The notes under the pieces are model-generated. The model saw nothing but the letters and a program-made list of their open reading frames with translations. It ran no database searches and had not been told where the DNA came from. From positions 1-55,258 of the forward strand of contig JAADJE010000034.1 in assembly GCA_013150915.1 (NCBI GenBank): a stretch of DNA of 55,258 nucleotides, read 5' to 3'. Shown here piece after piece: positions 29,977 to 38,974 of this stretch. Every line of letters starts with the position of its first letter. Positions within the stretch are counted from its first letter, which is position 1. Both the position numbers and the translations under genes were made by a program. This DNA is from Gammaproteobacteria bacterium (GTDB taxonomy: Bacteria > Pseudomonadota > Gammaproteobacteria > BMS3Bbin11).

Positions 29977-30963
29977 ATGCTTATAAAACGATCCAGTGAT
30001 ATCGAGCAGCTCTCTGGTATCAGACCCAGTGAAATTACCAATAAAGAGATCTATCAGTCACGCCGTCGCTTTTTGCGAGGCGGAACCGCACTGGCCCTCG
30101 GCAGTGGGCTGGGGATATCCTCAATGCTGGCAACACAGAAAGTCAGCCACGCAGCCAGTAAGTTCAGTAATCTTATAAAAAGTCCCTTCAATGCAGGTGA
30201 AACACTGACGCCATATAAGGACGTCACAAGCTACAATAATTATTACGAATTCGGCACCAGTAAATCCAGCCCGGCCGTCATGGCCAAAAACTTTAAGACC
30301 AAACCCTGGACGATAACCGTAAGGGGTGAAGTAGAAAAACCACTGACTCTGGGTATGGAAGATATCCTCAAGCACTACCCAATGGAAGAGCGTATTTATC
30401 GCCTGCGCTGCGTCGAAGCCTGGTCAATGGTGGTGCCCTGGGTCGGCTTCCCACTGGCCAGTTTAATCAAGGATATGAAACCAACATCAAAAGCAAAGTA
30501 TATTTCCTTCAGAACGCTGTATGACCCAAAGCGTATGGCGGGTCAGAAACCCGCCTTGTTCGGCAGCGGACTGGACTGGCCATACCGCGAAGGCCTACGT
30601 ATGGATGAAGCCATGAACCCGTTGACCATACTTGCCGTTGGTTTATACGGAGAGATTATGCCTAATCAAAATGGGGCACCCATTCGTCTGATAGTGCCCT
30701 GGAAGTATGGGTTCAAAAGTATCAAATCGATCGTCTCAATTGAATTCACCGAGAATCGACCCAACACCACCTGGGCGATGCTGGCACCGAAGGAATACGG
30801 TTTTTATGCCAACGTCAATCCTGATGTTGACCACCCCCGCTGGAGTCAATCAAGAGAAAGGCGCCTGGGCGAATTTCGCAAAAGAAAAACACTGCTGTTT
30901 AACGGCTATGCGGAACAGGTGGCGGGCATGTATAAAGACCTTGATATGAAAAAATTCTTTTAA
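29977..30963 (+). CDS. msrP: MsrP, periplasmic methionine sulfoxide reductase, molybdopterin subunit
   Basis: MsrP (YedY) repairs oxidised methionine in periplasmic proteins using a molybdenum cofactor. The 328-residue protein has a twin-arginine export signal (SRRRFLRGG near residues 28-36, then a hydrophobic stretch) and the sulfite-oxidase-like fold with the molybdenum-ligand Cys in [26 protein letters not shown] is also typical. The neighbouring msrQ 18 bases downstream confirms the assignment: the pair forms a two-gene operon. Confidence 0.97.
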   Translation: MLIKRSSDIEQLSGIRPSEITNKEIYQSRRRFLRGGTALALGSGLGISSMLATQKVSHAASKFSNLIKSPFNAGETLTPYKDVTSYNNYYEFGTSKSSPAVMAKNFKTKPWTITVRGEVEKPLTLGMEDILKHYPMEERIYRLRCVEAWSMVVPWVGFPLASLIKDMKPTSKAKYISFRTLYDPKRMAGQKPALFGSGLDWPYREGLRMDEAMNPLTILAVGLYGEIMPNQNGAPIRLIVPWKYGFKSIKSIVSIEFTENRPNTTWAMLAPKEYGFYANVNPDVDHPRWSQSRERRLGEFRKRKTLLFNGYAEQVAGMYKDLDMKKFF

Positions 30964-30981
30964 CCCAGCTCAGACCCTGCC

Positions 30982-31605
30982 ATGAACAACAAACAGATCA
31001 CATTGATAAAAACAGGTATTTTTTTACTGGCGCTGACACCTTTTTCCCTGCTGCTATTACGTGGCTGGAGCAATGAACTGGGAGCCAACCCTATAGAGAC
31101 GATCACCAATACCACCGGCATATGGATATTACGCTTTCTGGTCATTACCCTGGCCATCACACCACTGCGCAGACTGACCGGGCAGGCAATACTCATCCGC
31201 TTCCGCCGCATGATGGGACTGTTCACCTTTTTCTACGCCAGTCTACATTTTCTAACCTACGTCTGGCTCGATCAGTATTTTGACTGGCCATTTATTGTAG
31301 AAGACATTGCTGAACACCCCTATATAATCGTTGGCTTCACTACTTTTCTAATCTTACTGTCCCTGGCGGTAACGTCGCCCAGGTTTATGATTCGTAAGAT
31401 GGGTAAGAACTGGAAAAATTTACATCGCCTGGTCTATCTGGCGGCCTTTCTTGGAACAACACATTTCATTTGGCAGGTGAAGTCTGATATACGGGAACCT
31501 TTACTCTACTTTGCTTTATTCTCTGTTTTGATGTTACTCAGGATACCTGCCATACAGAGGAAGACGCCTCAGTTTACTGGCTGGTTTCGTTCTGTGAAAG
31601 CTTGA
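30982..31605 (+). CDS. msrQ: MsrQ, heme-binding membrane subunit of the MsrPQ system
   Basis: MsrQ (YedZ) is a b-type heme membrane protein that passes electrons from the quinone pool to MsrP. The 207-residue product has about six membrane helices and family motifs such as ALTPFSLL, RFLVITLAITPLRR, RRMMGLFTFFYASLHFLTY and WKNLHRLVYLAA, whose histidines are candidate heme ligands. It starts 18 bases after msrP. It is convergent with batD. Confidence 0.96.
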   Translation: MNNKQITLIKTGIFLLALTPFSLLLLRGWSNELGANPIETITNTTGIWILRFLVITLAITPLRRLTGQAILIRFRRMMGLFTFFYASLHFLTYVWLDQYFDWPFIVEDIAEHPYIIVGFTTFLILLSLAVTSPRFMIRKMGKNWKNLHRLVYLAAFLGTTHFIWQVKSDIREPLLYFALFSVLMLLRIPAIQRKTPQFTGWFRSVKA

Positions 31606-31670
31606 ACGCTAATGTCCATTTCTTTTTTTATTTGTTTGTGAACACAACTCACCCATAAAGGACAAACCCA

Positions 31671-33473
31671 TCACCCAGGATAAAGGGGCTCTAATGCATC
31701 CTGGGTCGGCTTTTCCTTTACCCTGAAAACCAGACCATTTCTGAACTTTTCGTAGAAGCTCTGCCCATCCCAGTTGACAGCATCAGTTGAATAAAGAAAT
31801 CTGTCCAACTGAATTATTTCCTCACCGCCCTGATCCAGTATGGCCGCCAGTGCCGGCAGTGTTTTCGGTGGGTTTTCCAGTATTACAAGCCCGGACATTT
31901 GCAACAGTATTTCTGCCACAGCACTTGCATCATTCCCACTGCAAGATTCACGTAAACGTTTCTGTAACGCACGCTGATTTAGTTTACGTGCCAGTTGGAA
32001 TTCATCGGCAACAGGCATATCCTGAGGCTTATCGGGTCGCTTGTTCCATCGCCAGTACAGTGCAAAAATCACAACGGCTATAATTGGCAGCAACAACCAA
32101 TATTCCTTCCGTATTTTGTTGAACCAGCCTGTCTCCAATAGGCTGTCATCGACACCCACGCCTTCTGGTGCGGGGGAATCTGTCTGCGGCCCCGTCACTG
32201 TCAAGCCCTCTGCCTGTACCACAGGTTCAACAGGCAAGTCTTTGCCGGGCAGTACCTCCACACTCCATTTCGGCAATACGGCCGTACGCTCTACCCCCGC
32301 CTCGGTATCCCACCAGTTTAATCTCAATTCAGGGATAAGCAGTGCGCCTGCCTTTGTCGGCATATAACTCACGCCCTGTTTACTGATACCGTATACCCAG
32401 GTTCCATCAGTACGGGTTTCCGTCACAGGCTGTTCCGGGTATACATTAACACCGTCAAGCGCATCCAGTTCTAGCGTTGGCAGCAGGGTTGCCAGCAGAC
32501 CTTTTGCCCGAATGGTAATGGTGCGGCTGACGGGTTCGCCAACTTTAAATTCCGGTGGCTGTTCGAGCCAGCTATCTTTTAATTTCAGTTCTGCCGATGG
32601 CAACCAGTTGCTGCCCGAGTATGAGGCTGGACGCGGCAGAATCTGCAGACTTAGCGCTCTACCCTGTACCGTAACGGGTCTTCCGCGATTAAAAACACCG
32701 GCAAAGGGATCTCCGCCAAAAAAACGTTGCAGGTTCGGGTCTATGCGGGAAGACTGCCGTCTACCTGCAGCATTGCTGACCAGACTGCCAGTAAAACGTA
32801 ATGGCGGAATAATTAATTCGCCGCTTTTTTCAGGAAAGATCGCATAGTGGCGCTCAATAACCGTAACTGACTTTCCGTTGCGTTGCCGGGTATAGCGGTT
32901 ATTCTTAACCAGCTGCTCAACGAGCGCATTTTCGGGTGCAGGCTCACTCAGGTTCCCGTCCAGTATTGGCTGATCAAAAACCAGGCGCACGGTGTAGAGT
33001 ATTTGCTGCTGCAGGTAAATCGGCTTTTCAGACGAGCCGATTTCAGTCTCTATAAAAATGTGTTGCCCATCCATGACAGTGGCTGCCACAGGTGGCGCTG
33101 AAACTGTCACCTGTATCGGGTTTGTCAGCTCCCTGCCTACTCTCAATGGCGGGATATGGAACTGACCGCGGGTTTTTGGCTGCAGGGTAATAGTCCACGA
33201 TGTTTTTGCCGTCGTTACGCCATTGATAATCTGCACCTGCTGACTGCTACCGGTGCCCAGCACATAAAAATCTTTCTCCAGCAGAGATAAATCCGGCATC
33301 TCACGCCGTTTGGCATCGCTGCTGATGACCAGGGTAAAACTCTCACCGTCATAGATGACAGGCCTGTCGATGCTCGCCTGTACAGATGCCATACCCGTAG
33401 GAGGCATGGGCAGCAGAGCTAGCAGGATTAGCAGCTGAAACAGTGTGTGTTTAAATGGATAAACCCTGTTCAT
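31671..33473 (-). CDS. batD: BatD-like protein (aerotolerance operon)
   Basis: The protein is about 600 residues from the ATG at 33473, which begins a clear signal peptide (HTLFQLLILLALLPMPPTGMA). The open frame runs further upstream to 33581 but would overlap the TPR gene. BatD proteins have tandem beta-rich periplasmic domains (here VQASIDRPVIYDGESFTLVI and repeats to about residue 430), one membrane helix (about 455-475, YWLLLPIIAVVIFALYW) and a cytoplasmic tail. It is last in the moxR-bat operon, 13 bases after the TPR part. Its exact role, linked to envelope stress and oxygen tolerance, is unsettled. Confidence 0.88.
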   Translation of the reverse strand: MNRVYPFKHTLFQLLILLALLPMPPTGMASVQASIDRPVIYDGESFTLVISSDAKRREMPDLSLLEKDFYVLGTGSSQQVQIINGVTTAKTSWTITLQPKTRGQFHIPPLRVGRELTNPIQVTVSAPPVAATVMDGQHIFIETEIGSSEKPIYLQQQILYTVRLVFDQPILDGNLSEPAPENALVEQLVKNNRYTRQRNGKSVTVIERHYAIFPEKSGELIIPPLRFTGSLVSNAAGRRQSSRIDPNLQRFFGGDPFAGVFNRGRPVTVQGRALSLQILPRPASYSGSNWLPSAELKLKDSWLEQPPEFKVGEPVSRTITIRAKGLLATLLPTLELDALDGVNVYPEQPVTETRTDGTWVYGISKQGVSYMPTKAGALLIPELRLNWWDTEAGVERTAVLPKWSVEVLPGKDLPVEPVVQAEGLTVTGPQTDSPAPEGVGVDDSLLETGWFNKIRKEYWLLLPIIAVVIFALYWRWNKRPDKPQDMPVADEFQLARKLNQRALQKRLRESCSGNDASAVAEILLQMSGLVILENPPKTLPALAAILDQGGEEIIQLDRFLYSTDAVNWDGQSFYEKFRNGLVFRVKEKPTQDALEPLYPG

Positions 33474-33486
33474 CGTTACGTCATCG

Positions 33487-34620
33487 TCACCATGGCTGAG
33501 GGTCAGCGGGCTTACCGGCATTACCGCCACGCTGAATATACTGATAACGTAATTTTCGGCGCAACAAGCCCGCCGGGTCATCCGGAATCCGCCGCAACCA
33601 CTGTTCGGCCGCGATTTTCTCTTCAGAACTCAAGTCTTCAGCCTCGGCAACTGTTCCTGACTTTTCTTGCTGATCGCCCTCTCTGTCCTGCTGAGACGCC
33701 TGTGGTTGAGCGACTGGCCGCTGATCTTCCTCGGCCCCATTCTCACCATTATTTTCTTCCTCCTGCTTAGCTGTCAGCGCTTCCTGCTGCCCAGGGTCTT
33801 CGCCTGCTGCATCCTTTCTGGCTTGTTCTGCAGCCTCAGAAAAGGCGTTTTTATTGTCTTTTTCTTTGTCTCTTGCAGAACCCGTTTTGTCCTCTGCCTG
33901 CTGCTGATTTTGCCCCCCCTCTGCAGCTTCTGATTCCTTTCTCTGCTGGCCTTTATCGCCCTGCTGATTGTTTTTGTCTTGCTGATCCTGCCCGCCCTGC
34001 TGATCTTTGTTGCCCTGCTTACCCTGTTGGTTTTGTTCCTCTTGCTTCTGCTGCTGCAACAATTTCTTCACAGCCTCCCGGTTATACTCAGCATCTTCCA
34101 TACCGGGCTGGCCTTTCAATGCCTGATCGTAGGCATCGATCGCTTCCTGCAATTTGCCAAGTTTTGCCAGTGCATTGCCCTTATTGTAGGCCGCTTCCGC
34201 ACCGCCAGATGAAGAGAAATCTTCCACTGCTGCCTCGTAATCACCCTTGCGATAATCTGCTACACCTTTGCGCAGAGGATCCTTCGCCAGCGCTGATGCC
34301 CGCTCAGCCTCACCGGCAAGCAGGGCCTTATGCGCCTGTTGATCCTGGCGCTGCCACAGATCCATCATGCTGAATGCCAATGCCGGTTCATTCGGTATGG
34401 CAGTTAAAACAAGCAGACAAACACTCAGCAACCAGCCACGTCGGAATGCCAGTGCCGCCAGCGGCAGCAGCAGGATAACCAGCCAGGGTCCGGTTTCTTT
34501 CCATCGGACAGTCTCAAAAGTACCCTTTTCTACGCGATTACGTGAACCCTTGACACGCGTTTTCATTAGACGGTTGATATCCGCGTCGCCGGCAGAGAGG
34601 CTGACATAGTTACCCCCCCC
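33487..34620 (-). CDS. BatB C-terminal end fused to TPR (BatC-like) region, out of frame with its 5' part
   Basis: This frame continues the VWA protein encoded at 34610-35419. It begins with GGGNYVSLSAGDADINRL, the normal continuation of a BatB VWA domain. A membrane helix follows (WLVILLLPLAALAF...), then TPR repeats (AEAAYNKGNALAKLGKLQEAIDAY) and a long Gln/Glu/Lys/Asn-rich low-complexity tail. VWA-TPR fusions of about 640 residues are usual in gammaproteobacteria. Here the two parts are split by one base in a run of nine C (plus strand 34613-34621). Either the gene is broken, the run is a sequencing error, or slippage restores the frame. Confidence 0.8.
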   Translation of the reverse strand, partial: GGGNYVSLSAGDADINRLMKTRVKGSRNRVEKGTFETVRWKETGPWLVILLLPLAALAFRRGWLLSVCLLVLTAIPNEPALAFSMMDLWQRQDQQAHKALLAGEAERASALAKDPLRKGVADYRKGDYEAAVEDFSSSGGAEAAYNKGNALAKLGKLQEAIDAYDQALKGQPGMEDAEYNREAVKKLLQQQKQEEQNQQGKQGNKDQQGGQDQQDKNNQQGDKGQQRKESEAAEGGQNQQQAEDKTGSARDKEKDNKNAFSEAAEQARKDAAGEDPGQQEALTAKQEEENNGENGAEEDQRPVAQPQASQQDREGDQQEKSGTVAEAEDLSSEEKIAAEQWLRRIPDDPAGLLRRKLRYQYIQRGGNAGKPADPQPW

Positions 34621-35419
34621 CTGCGTTGGCAAGTTTTTGCATCGCCGATTTATCAAGTCGGGTGGTAATCACATCCCCATCACTGTCACGAAAAAACCCA
34701 CCCTGCCCGGTCGGTAAAGGAGCACCCTGCTCAGTCCCTATTCCCAACACGGAGGTAATAAACCCCTGTTTGCGAAGTTTCTTTGCCGCCTCTAGGGTAC
34801 GATCATCGGTATAGGAATCAGCCAGTAACAGAATCTCTCCCCGTAATCGTCCCGCCTGCCGCAGGAGTTCTGCCGCCTTCAGCAAAGCCAGATCCGCCCG
34901 GCTGCCCTGTACCGGCATGATCCCGGGTTTCAGTGCCGGTAACATGACGCTGATGGTGCCGGTATCGCGTGTTAACGGTGATACCACAAAGGCATCTCCG
35001 GCAAATATCACCAGGCCGATGACACCTTCCTGCTGTTTTTTCAGTATATCGGAAACTTTAAATCGGGCACGCTCAATACGGCTCGGTTTGAGGTCGCTAC
35101 TGTTCATGGAGCGTGATAGATCCAGCACGATGACACGCGCCTGATCCGTTTGAAATACCGGTTGCGGAAGCTTCTCCCATACTGGGTTTGCCAGTGCGAC
35201 AACGGCGATTAACCAACCTGCAGACAGCAGCCACAGAGGCAGACGATTACGGGCGCCAGCCTTCGACACACGTAGCCATGTCAACAGATTTTTATCTATA
35301 ATCTTGAACCAGGCGTCATTCGCACCGTGATCCTGTCTCATCAACAGGCCGAGTACCGCGACTAAAGGGAGCAACAGATAAAACCACTGCGGCTGTAAAA
35401 ATTGAAAATTCTCAGGCAT
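34610..35419 (-). CDS. batB: BatB VWA domain, 5' part of a frameshifted VWA-TPR gene
   Basis: The first part (269 residues) has a membrane helix near the N-terminus (FYLLLPLVAVLGLLM), a second near residue 60-80 (LLSAGWLIAVVALANPVW) and a von Willebrand A domain with the metal-site motif DLSRSMNSS. It stops at a TAA right after NAGGG, in a run of nine G. Removing one G gives NAGGGNYVSL, the expected family sequence, in frame with the TPR part (33487-34620). It starts inside the end of batA (8-base overlap). Confidence 0.85.
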   Translation of the reverse strand: MPENFQFLQPQWFYLLLPLVAVLGLLMRQDHGANDAWFKIIDKNLLTWLRVSKAGARNRLPLWLLSAGWLIAVVALANPVWEKLPQPVFQTDQARVIVLDLSRSMNSSDLKPSRIERARFKVSDILKKQQEGVIGLVIFAGDAFVVSPLTRDTGTISVMLPALKPGIMPVQGSRADLALLKAAELLRQAGRLRGEILLLADSYTDDRTLEAAKKLRKQGFITSVLGIGTEQGAPLPTGQGGFFRDSDGDVITTRLDKSAMQKLANAGGG

Positions 35420-36425
35420 GTCTTGCCCTGCTACGACTGAGAAGACTAAAAAAAGGCAGTTTGGACAAAGCCAGCAGTAAAGAGAGAAGCATCGCTATAG
35501 ATAATGGCCAGAAATAGAGTTCGTTGATCGGCCGGTAGACTTCCACGTCATCCGCTATCGGCTCTATCTCATCGAGCAGGCCGTATATTTGCAGCAGTGA
35601 TTTGACATCTCTGGCACGGTAGTAATGCCCACCCGTCTTGTCGGAGATGGCCTGTAATGTCTCTTCATCGATGTCAGAATTGACCGCTCGCTGCCGGCCA
35701 AACAAATCCCTTACAACACGGCTGTCAGCACCTACACCAATAGTATAAATTCTTATTTTTTCCTGCGCCGCAAGATCAGCGGCCTTCAGCGGGTCGATGC
35801 TGCCTGCTGTATTACTGCCGTCCGTCAACAGTATCAGGACGCGATTTTGTTCCGGCTCATTGCGCAGACGTTTGACCGCCAGACCAATGGCATCACCAAT
35901 GGCTGTTTTCTTCCCTGCCAGGCCTATCACAGACTCCTGTAGCAGCGTATTTACAGTCTTTCTGTCCAGCGTTAACGGGGCCTGCAGGTAGGCCCTGTCA
36001 CCAAACAGAATCAGGCCGAGACGATCACCAACACGTCTATCGATAAACTCTCCTGCTACGGCCTTGACCGCTGCCAGGCGCGATACCCGCCGATTCCCAA
36101 TTACCATATCATCGGCTTCCATACTGCCGGAAAGGTCGACGGCAAGCATCAGATTCCTGCCCTGTACCGGCAATTGAATCGCTTCATCAACAGACTGTGG
36201 CCGGGCGGCGGAAACCACCAGTAGCCCCCAGATGATAAGGGCAACAAAAAGGCGAACACGAGATGGCCCACTGGCTTCGTGCAACAGCTGAGAATGCATG
36301 GCGGCATAAAAGGGTACACGGATGGTGGAAATCTGTGCCGCATCCACCCTCGGCAGCAACAGCATGACCAATACCGGTAAGGGCAATAGTAGAAACATCC
36401 ACGGTAATGAAAAATTGATATCCAT
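35412..36425 (-). CDS. batA: BatA-like VWA-domain membrane protein
   Basis: The 337-residue protein has membrane helices at about residues 7-25 and 58-78 and near the C-terminus (about 308-328), around a periplasmic or cytoplasmic VWA domain. The metal-ion site is complete: AVDLSGSMEADD, TAIGDAI and LLTDGSNTAGS. VWA proteins in MoxR operons are thought to be remodelled by the MoxR ATPase. It starts nine bases after the DUF4381 gene and overlaps batB, so the operon is tightly packed. Confidence 0.92.
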   Translation of the reverse strand: MDINFSLPWMFLLLPLPVLVMLLLPRVDAAQISTIRVPFYAAMHSQLLHEASGPSRVRLFVALIIWGLLVVSAARPQSVDEAIQLPVQGRNLMLAVDLSGSMEADDMVIGNRRVSRLAAVKAVAGEFIDRRVGDRLGLILFGDRAYLQAPLTLDRKTVNTLLQESVIGLAGKKTAIGDAIGLAVKRLRNEPEQNRVLILLTDGSNTAGSIDPLKAADLAAQEKIRIYTIGVGADSRVVRDLFGRQRAVNSDIDEETLQAISDKTGGHYYRARDVKSLLQIYGLLDEIEPIADDVEVYRPINELYFWPLSIAMLLSLLLALSKLPFFSLLSRSRARHA

Positions 36426-36433
36426 TGTTGTCG

Positions 36434-36919
36434 CTATCTCTGAATTACACCTGTGTTTCGTTTAATCCATTTCTTTGCCAGCAACAACAAGCCATGCTGA
36501 TCCACAGTGCTGTTACGTGTATAGGCTCCGGCCTCCAGTACGCAGCCCACCCCATTAACAAACTGCCCCTCTCCACCCTGTGCATCCAGAAAAGACAGCC
36601 AGTCTTTTCCCGTCAACGGCGCCACTTTATTGCGCGGATATTTCAGTAGGGCCACTCGCCGCAGCAGCGTTGACACCGATGCCAAAAATACCGGAATTTG
36701 GTCATCAGGTTCCGTTTTTGACAAATCATTCAGTAGCCGGAATATTTCTCGCTGTAGGCTTTTACGGCGCCAGAAACTGATTAGACGAACACCTATCCAG
36801 ATCAGGCTCACAGCGGCAAGCAGAGCAACTATCCACCAGCCGGGCGCCGGTGGCCAGAAATCAGGACTGGCAGGTAGATGAACGTCCCTAAGCTGTAGAG
36901 TTTGCTCAACAGGATTCAT
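36434..36919 (-). CDS. DUF4381 membrane protein of the MoxR operon
   Basis: The 161-residue protein starts with a short proline-rich segment (LRDVHLPASPDFWPPAPGWW), has one membrane helix at about residues 27-47 and a helical cytoplasmic part. This is the DUF4381 layout found between DUF58 and VWA genes in proteobacterial moxR operons. The start overlaps the DUF58 stop by four bases (ATGA). The function is unknown; a helper for the VWA complex is the usual guess. Confidence 0.85.
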   Translation of the reverse strand: MNPVEQTLQLRDVHLPASPDFWPPAPGWWIVALLAAVSLIWIGVRLISFWRRKSLQREIFRLLNDLSKTEPDDQIPVFLASVSTLLRRVALLKYPRNKVAPLTGKDWLSFLDAQGGEGQFVNGVGCVLEAGAYTRNSTVDQHGLLLLAKKWIKRNTGVIQR

Positions 36920-37689
36920 GCCGCCACCTGGCCTGACACAGTTGCACTATTATTAGGGTTCGCCATAAAGCGGCGTAAAGCCATCGCGGCATCATCAGCA
37001 GTCGATAAACGCAGCAAAGGAATAGCCCGCTTGCGCATTACGTCGCTTACCGTCGAGTCATGTTCAACACACCATTCTTCATAACGCATCCGTTGTATGC
37101 GGTTACGGGTATCAATTATGGCAGTCTGCTGACCGTCACTGACCCCGTAAACACCCGCCGGTGGTGGAGATAGCTCAATCGGGTCAAACAACTGGATGGC
37201 GACCACATCGTTATGCTGACGTAACCTCAACAGCTGGGCCGAGGTCTCTTCCGTCACATGATAAAAGTCACTGAGGATGAAAATCAGACTGCCGGGCTTT
37301 GCTACCCGCCGACAGCGCTTCAACGCACTATCAAGACCCGGCCTGTCGGGATTGCCTAAATGTTCCAGTGCAGACTGCATGCCTTTCACGGGGTCTGTCG
37401 CCGCCATCAGCAGCCGAAATAAGCGCAAGGCACCTTTTGCCCCCCCGGATGGGGGCACCTCCTGGTGCCTGCCATTAAATACCAGCGCCCCAATACGGTC
37501 ACCGTTTGCCACACCAGCCCATGCGATCAGTGCCGCCAGACGCGCTGCCTGCACTGACTTGAACGCTCCTCGAGTACCAAAAAACATGCCGGGATTGAGG
37601 TCAATCAGCAGCATTATCGGACGTTCACGTTCTTCTTCATACATCTTCACGTAGGGGTGACCGGCGCGGGCGGTTACCCGCCAGTCCAT
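36916..37689 (-). CDS. DUF58 protein, 3' part of a frameshifted gene
   Basis: This frame carries the conserved core of DUF58: DWRVTARAGHPYVKMYEEERERP, then a VWA-like region (IMLLIDLNPGMFFGT, FILSDFYHV). It lacks the N-terminal part, which is in another frame just upstream (37674-37952). In intact homologues the joint reads YQPGDDVRSMDWRV. Here one G is missing in CACCGG (about 37706-37709), so the residues GDDVRS are lost from both frames. The start at 37689 is therefore not a natural start. Confidence 0.8.
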   Translation of the reverse strand: MDWRVTARAGHPYVKMYEEERERPIMLLIDLNPGMFFGTRGAFKSVQAARLAALIAWAGVANGDRIGALVFNGRHQEVPPSGGAKGALRLFRLLMAATDPVKGMQSALEHLGNPDRPGLDSALKRCRRVAKPGSLIFILSDFYHVTEETSAQLLRLRQHNDVVAIQLFDPIELSPPPAGVYGVSDGQQTAIIDTRNRIQRMRYEEWCVEHDSTVSDVMRKRAIPLLRLSTADDAAMALRRFMANPNNSATVSGQVAA

Positions 37690-37952
37690 GCTGCGAACAT
37701 CATCACCGGCTGGTAGGCTCGGGACTCCTGGTAATCCATGCCACGGCCACGAAAACGAGAGGTATGCGCACCGGTAATGGAACTGTTTTTTACCCGGGTG
37801 GACGTCAGACGGATACCCCGTATGGCGGCCTTCAATGCAATCAGTTCATCAATACTGACCGCCACACCTGATCGCGTGGCCGGGTATTTTCGCTTTGCAT
37901 CAATAGGCGATTTTTCGCCAAAACCCAGTCTTTTCCAAATTCCCTGCAACAT
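37674..37952 (-). CDS. DUF58 protein, 5' part of a frameshifted gene
   Basis: The first about 80 residues are normal DUF58 N-terminal sequence (ELIALKAAIRGI, then HTSRFRGRGMDYQESRAYQP). After YQP the frame goes wrong (VMMFAAWTGG) because of the apparent one-base deletion, and soon stops. The ATG at 37952 overlaps the moxR stop as TGATG, showing translational coupling with moxR. It should be read together with 36916-37689 as one gene of about 345 codons. Confidence 0.8.
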   Translation of the reverse strand: MLQGIWKRLGFGEKSPIDAKRKYPATRSGVAVSIDELIALKAAIRGIRLTSTRVKNSSITGAHTSRFRGRGMDYQESRAYQPVMMFAAWTGG

Positions 37953-38974
37953 CAGGAAACCGGCACCCGCCTCACTAATTCAGCAATAAAATCATCAGAA
38001 GACACACCTTCTGCCTCAGCCTCAAAAGAAAGCAGCACACGATGCCGCATTACATTATGAATAACGGCCTGTACATCTTCAGGTGAAACATAATCGCGCT
38101 GCTGCAACCACGCGTGTGCCCGCGCACAGCGATCCAGGGCAATGGTACCGCGGGGACTGGCGCCATAATTTACCCAGCCTGTAAGGTCATCACCATAGGG
38201 TTCTGGTTTTCGGCTGGCCATCACCAATTGTACAAGATAATCCTCAACGGCCTCTGCCATATGCAAATCAAGCACCTCGTTTTGTGCCTGTCGGATTTGA
38301 TCTTTAGTCAGAACCACATTCACGGCAGAATGCTTGCCCGTCTCAAGCCTTGCCTGTTCCTTCGCCAGAGCAAGAATCTGTTTTTCTGAATCCGCTGCCG
38401 GATAATCGATACTGATATGCATCAGGAAACGGTCAAGCTGGGCTTCAGGCAGTGGGTAAGTCCCTTCCTGTTCAATTGGATTCTGTGTGGCCATTACCAG
38501 GAAAGGCCGATCCAGTTTATAGGTCGTCTGCCCCACGGTAACCTGGTGCTCACCCATGGCCTCAAGCAATGCAGATTGCACCTTGGCAGGCGCACGATTG
38601 ATCTCGTCGGCAAGTAATAAATTATGGAAAATCGGCCCACGCTGAAAGTTAAACTCGCCGGTTTGCGGCCGATAAATCTCGGTACCGGTCAGATCACCGG
38701 GCAATAAATCAGGGGTAAACTGTAGTCGGTGAAAATCACCCTCTATGCGTGCTCCCAACTCCTTGATAGCCGTCGTCTTGGCCAGACCCGGTGCACCTTC
38801 TACCAGCAGATGACCATCTGCCAGCAAGGCAATCAGCAGGCTATCAACCATTGATTCCTGCCCTATAATCTTTTCCTGCAGTTGCCTACGTAGCTGGTGA
38901 AACGATGTGTAAGCGGTTATCGCATCCGCTGAAGCAGCCGTAATATTTTCCTGCGATACCAGTTGTGAATCCAT
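37952..38974 (-). CDS. moxR: MoxR-family AAA+ ATPase
   Basis: A 340-residue cytoplasmic AAA+ chaperone that heads the operon. Walker A EGAPGLAKTT is at about residues 58-67, followed by FTPDLLPGDLTGTEIY, Walker B LLADEINRAPAKVQSALLEAM and the sensor motif ATQNPIEQEGTYPLPEAQLDRF. These identify the MoxR family, which is thought to insert cofactors or remodel VWA-domain partners. It is followed in the same direction by DUF58, DUF4381, batA, batB-TPR and batD, all with overlaps or short gaps. Confidence 0.96.
   Translation of the reverse strand: MDSQLVSQENITAASADAITAYTSFHQLRRQLQEKIIGQESMVDSLLIALLADGHLLVEGAPGLAKTTAIKELGARIEGDFHRLQFTPDLLPGDLTGTEIYRPQTGEFNFQRGPIFHNLLLADEINRAPAKVQSALLEAMGEHQVTVGQTTYKLDRPFLVMATQNPIEQEGTYPLPEAQLDRFLMHISIDYPAADSEKQILALAKEQARLETGKHSAVNVVLTKDQIRQAQNEVLDLHMAEAVEDYLVQLVMASRKPEPYGDDLTGWVNYGASPRGTIALDRCARAHAWLQQRDYVSPEDVQAVIHNVMRHRVLLSFEAEAEGVSSDDFIAELVRRVPVS

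Noticed and set aside
31674-31709. CCCAGGAT...ATCCTGGG inverted repeat at the batD end
   Set aside because: It lies within the last codons of batD and lacks a T run, so it is not called a terminator.
31671-33581. Longer batD start at 33581
   Set aside because: It would overlap the TPR gene and place a non-signal extension before a clear signal peptide starting at 33473.
33840-34070. Long plus-strand ORFs opposite the TPR protein
   Set aside because: They are shadows of the Gln/Lys/Glu-rich tail on the minus strand; repeated CTG/TTG codons give false hydrophobic frames.
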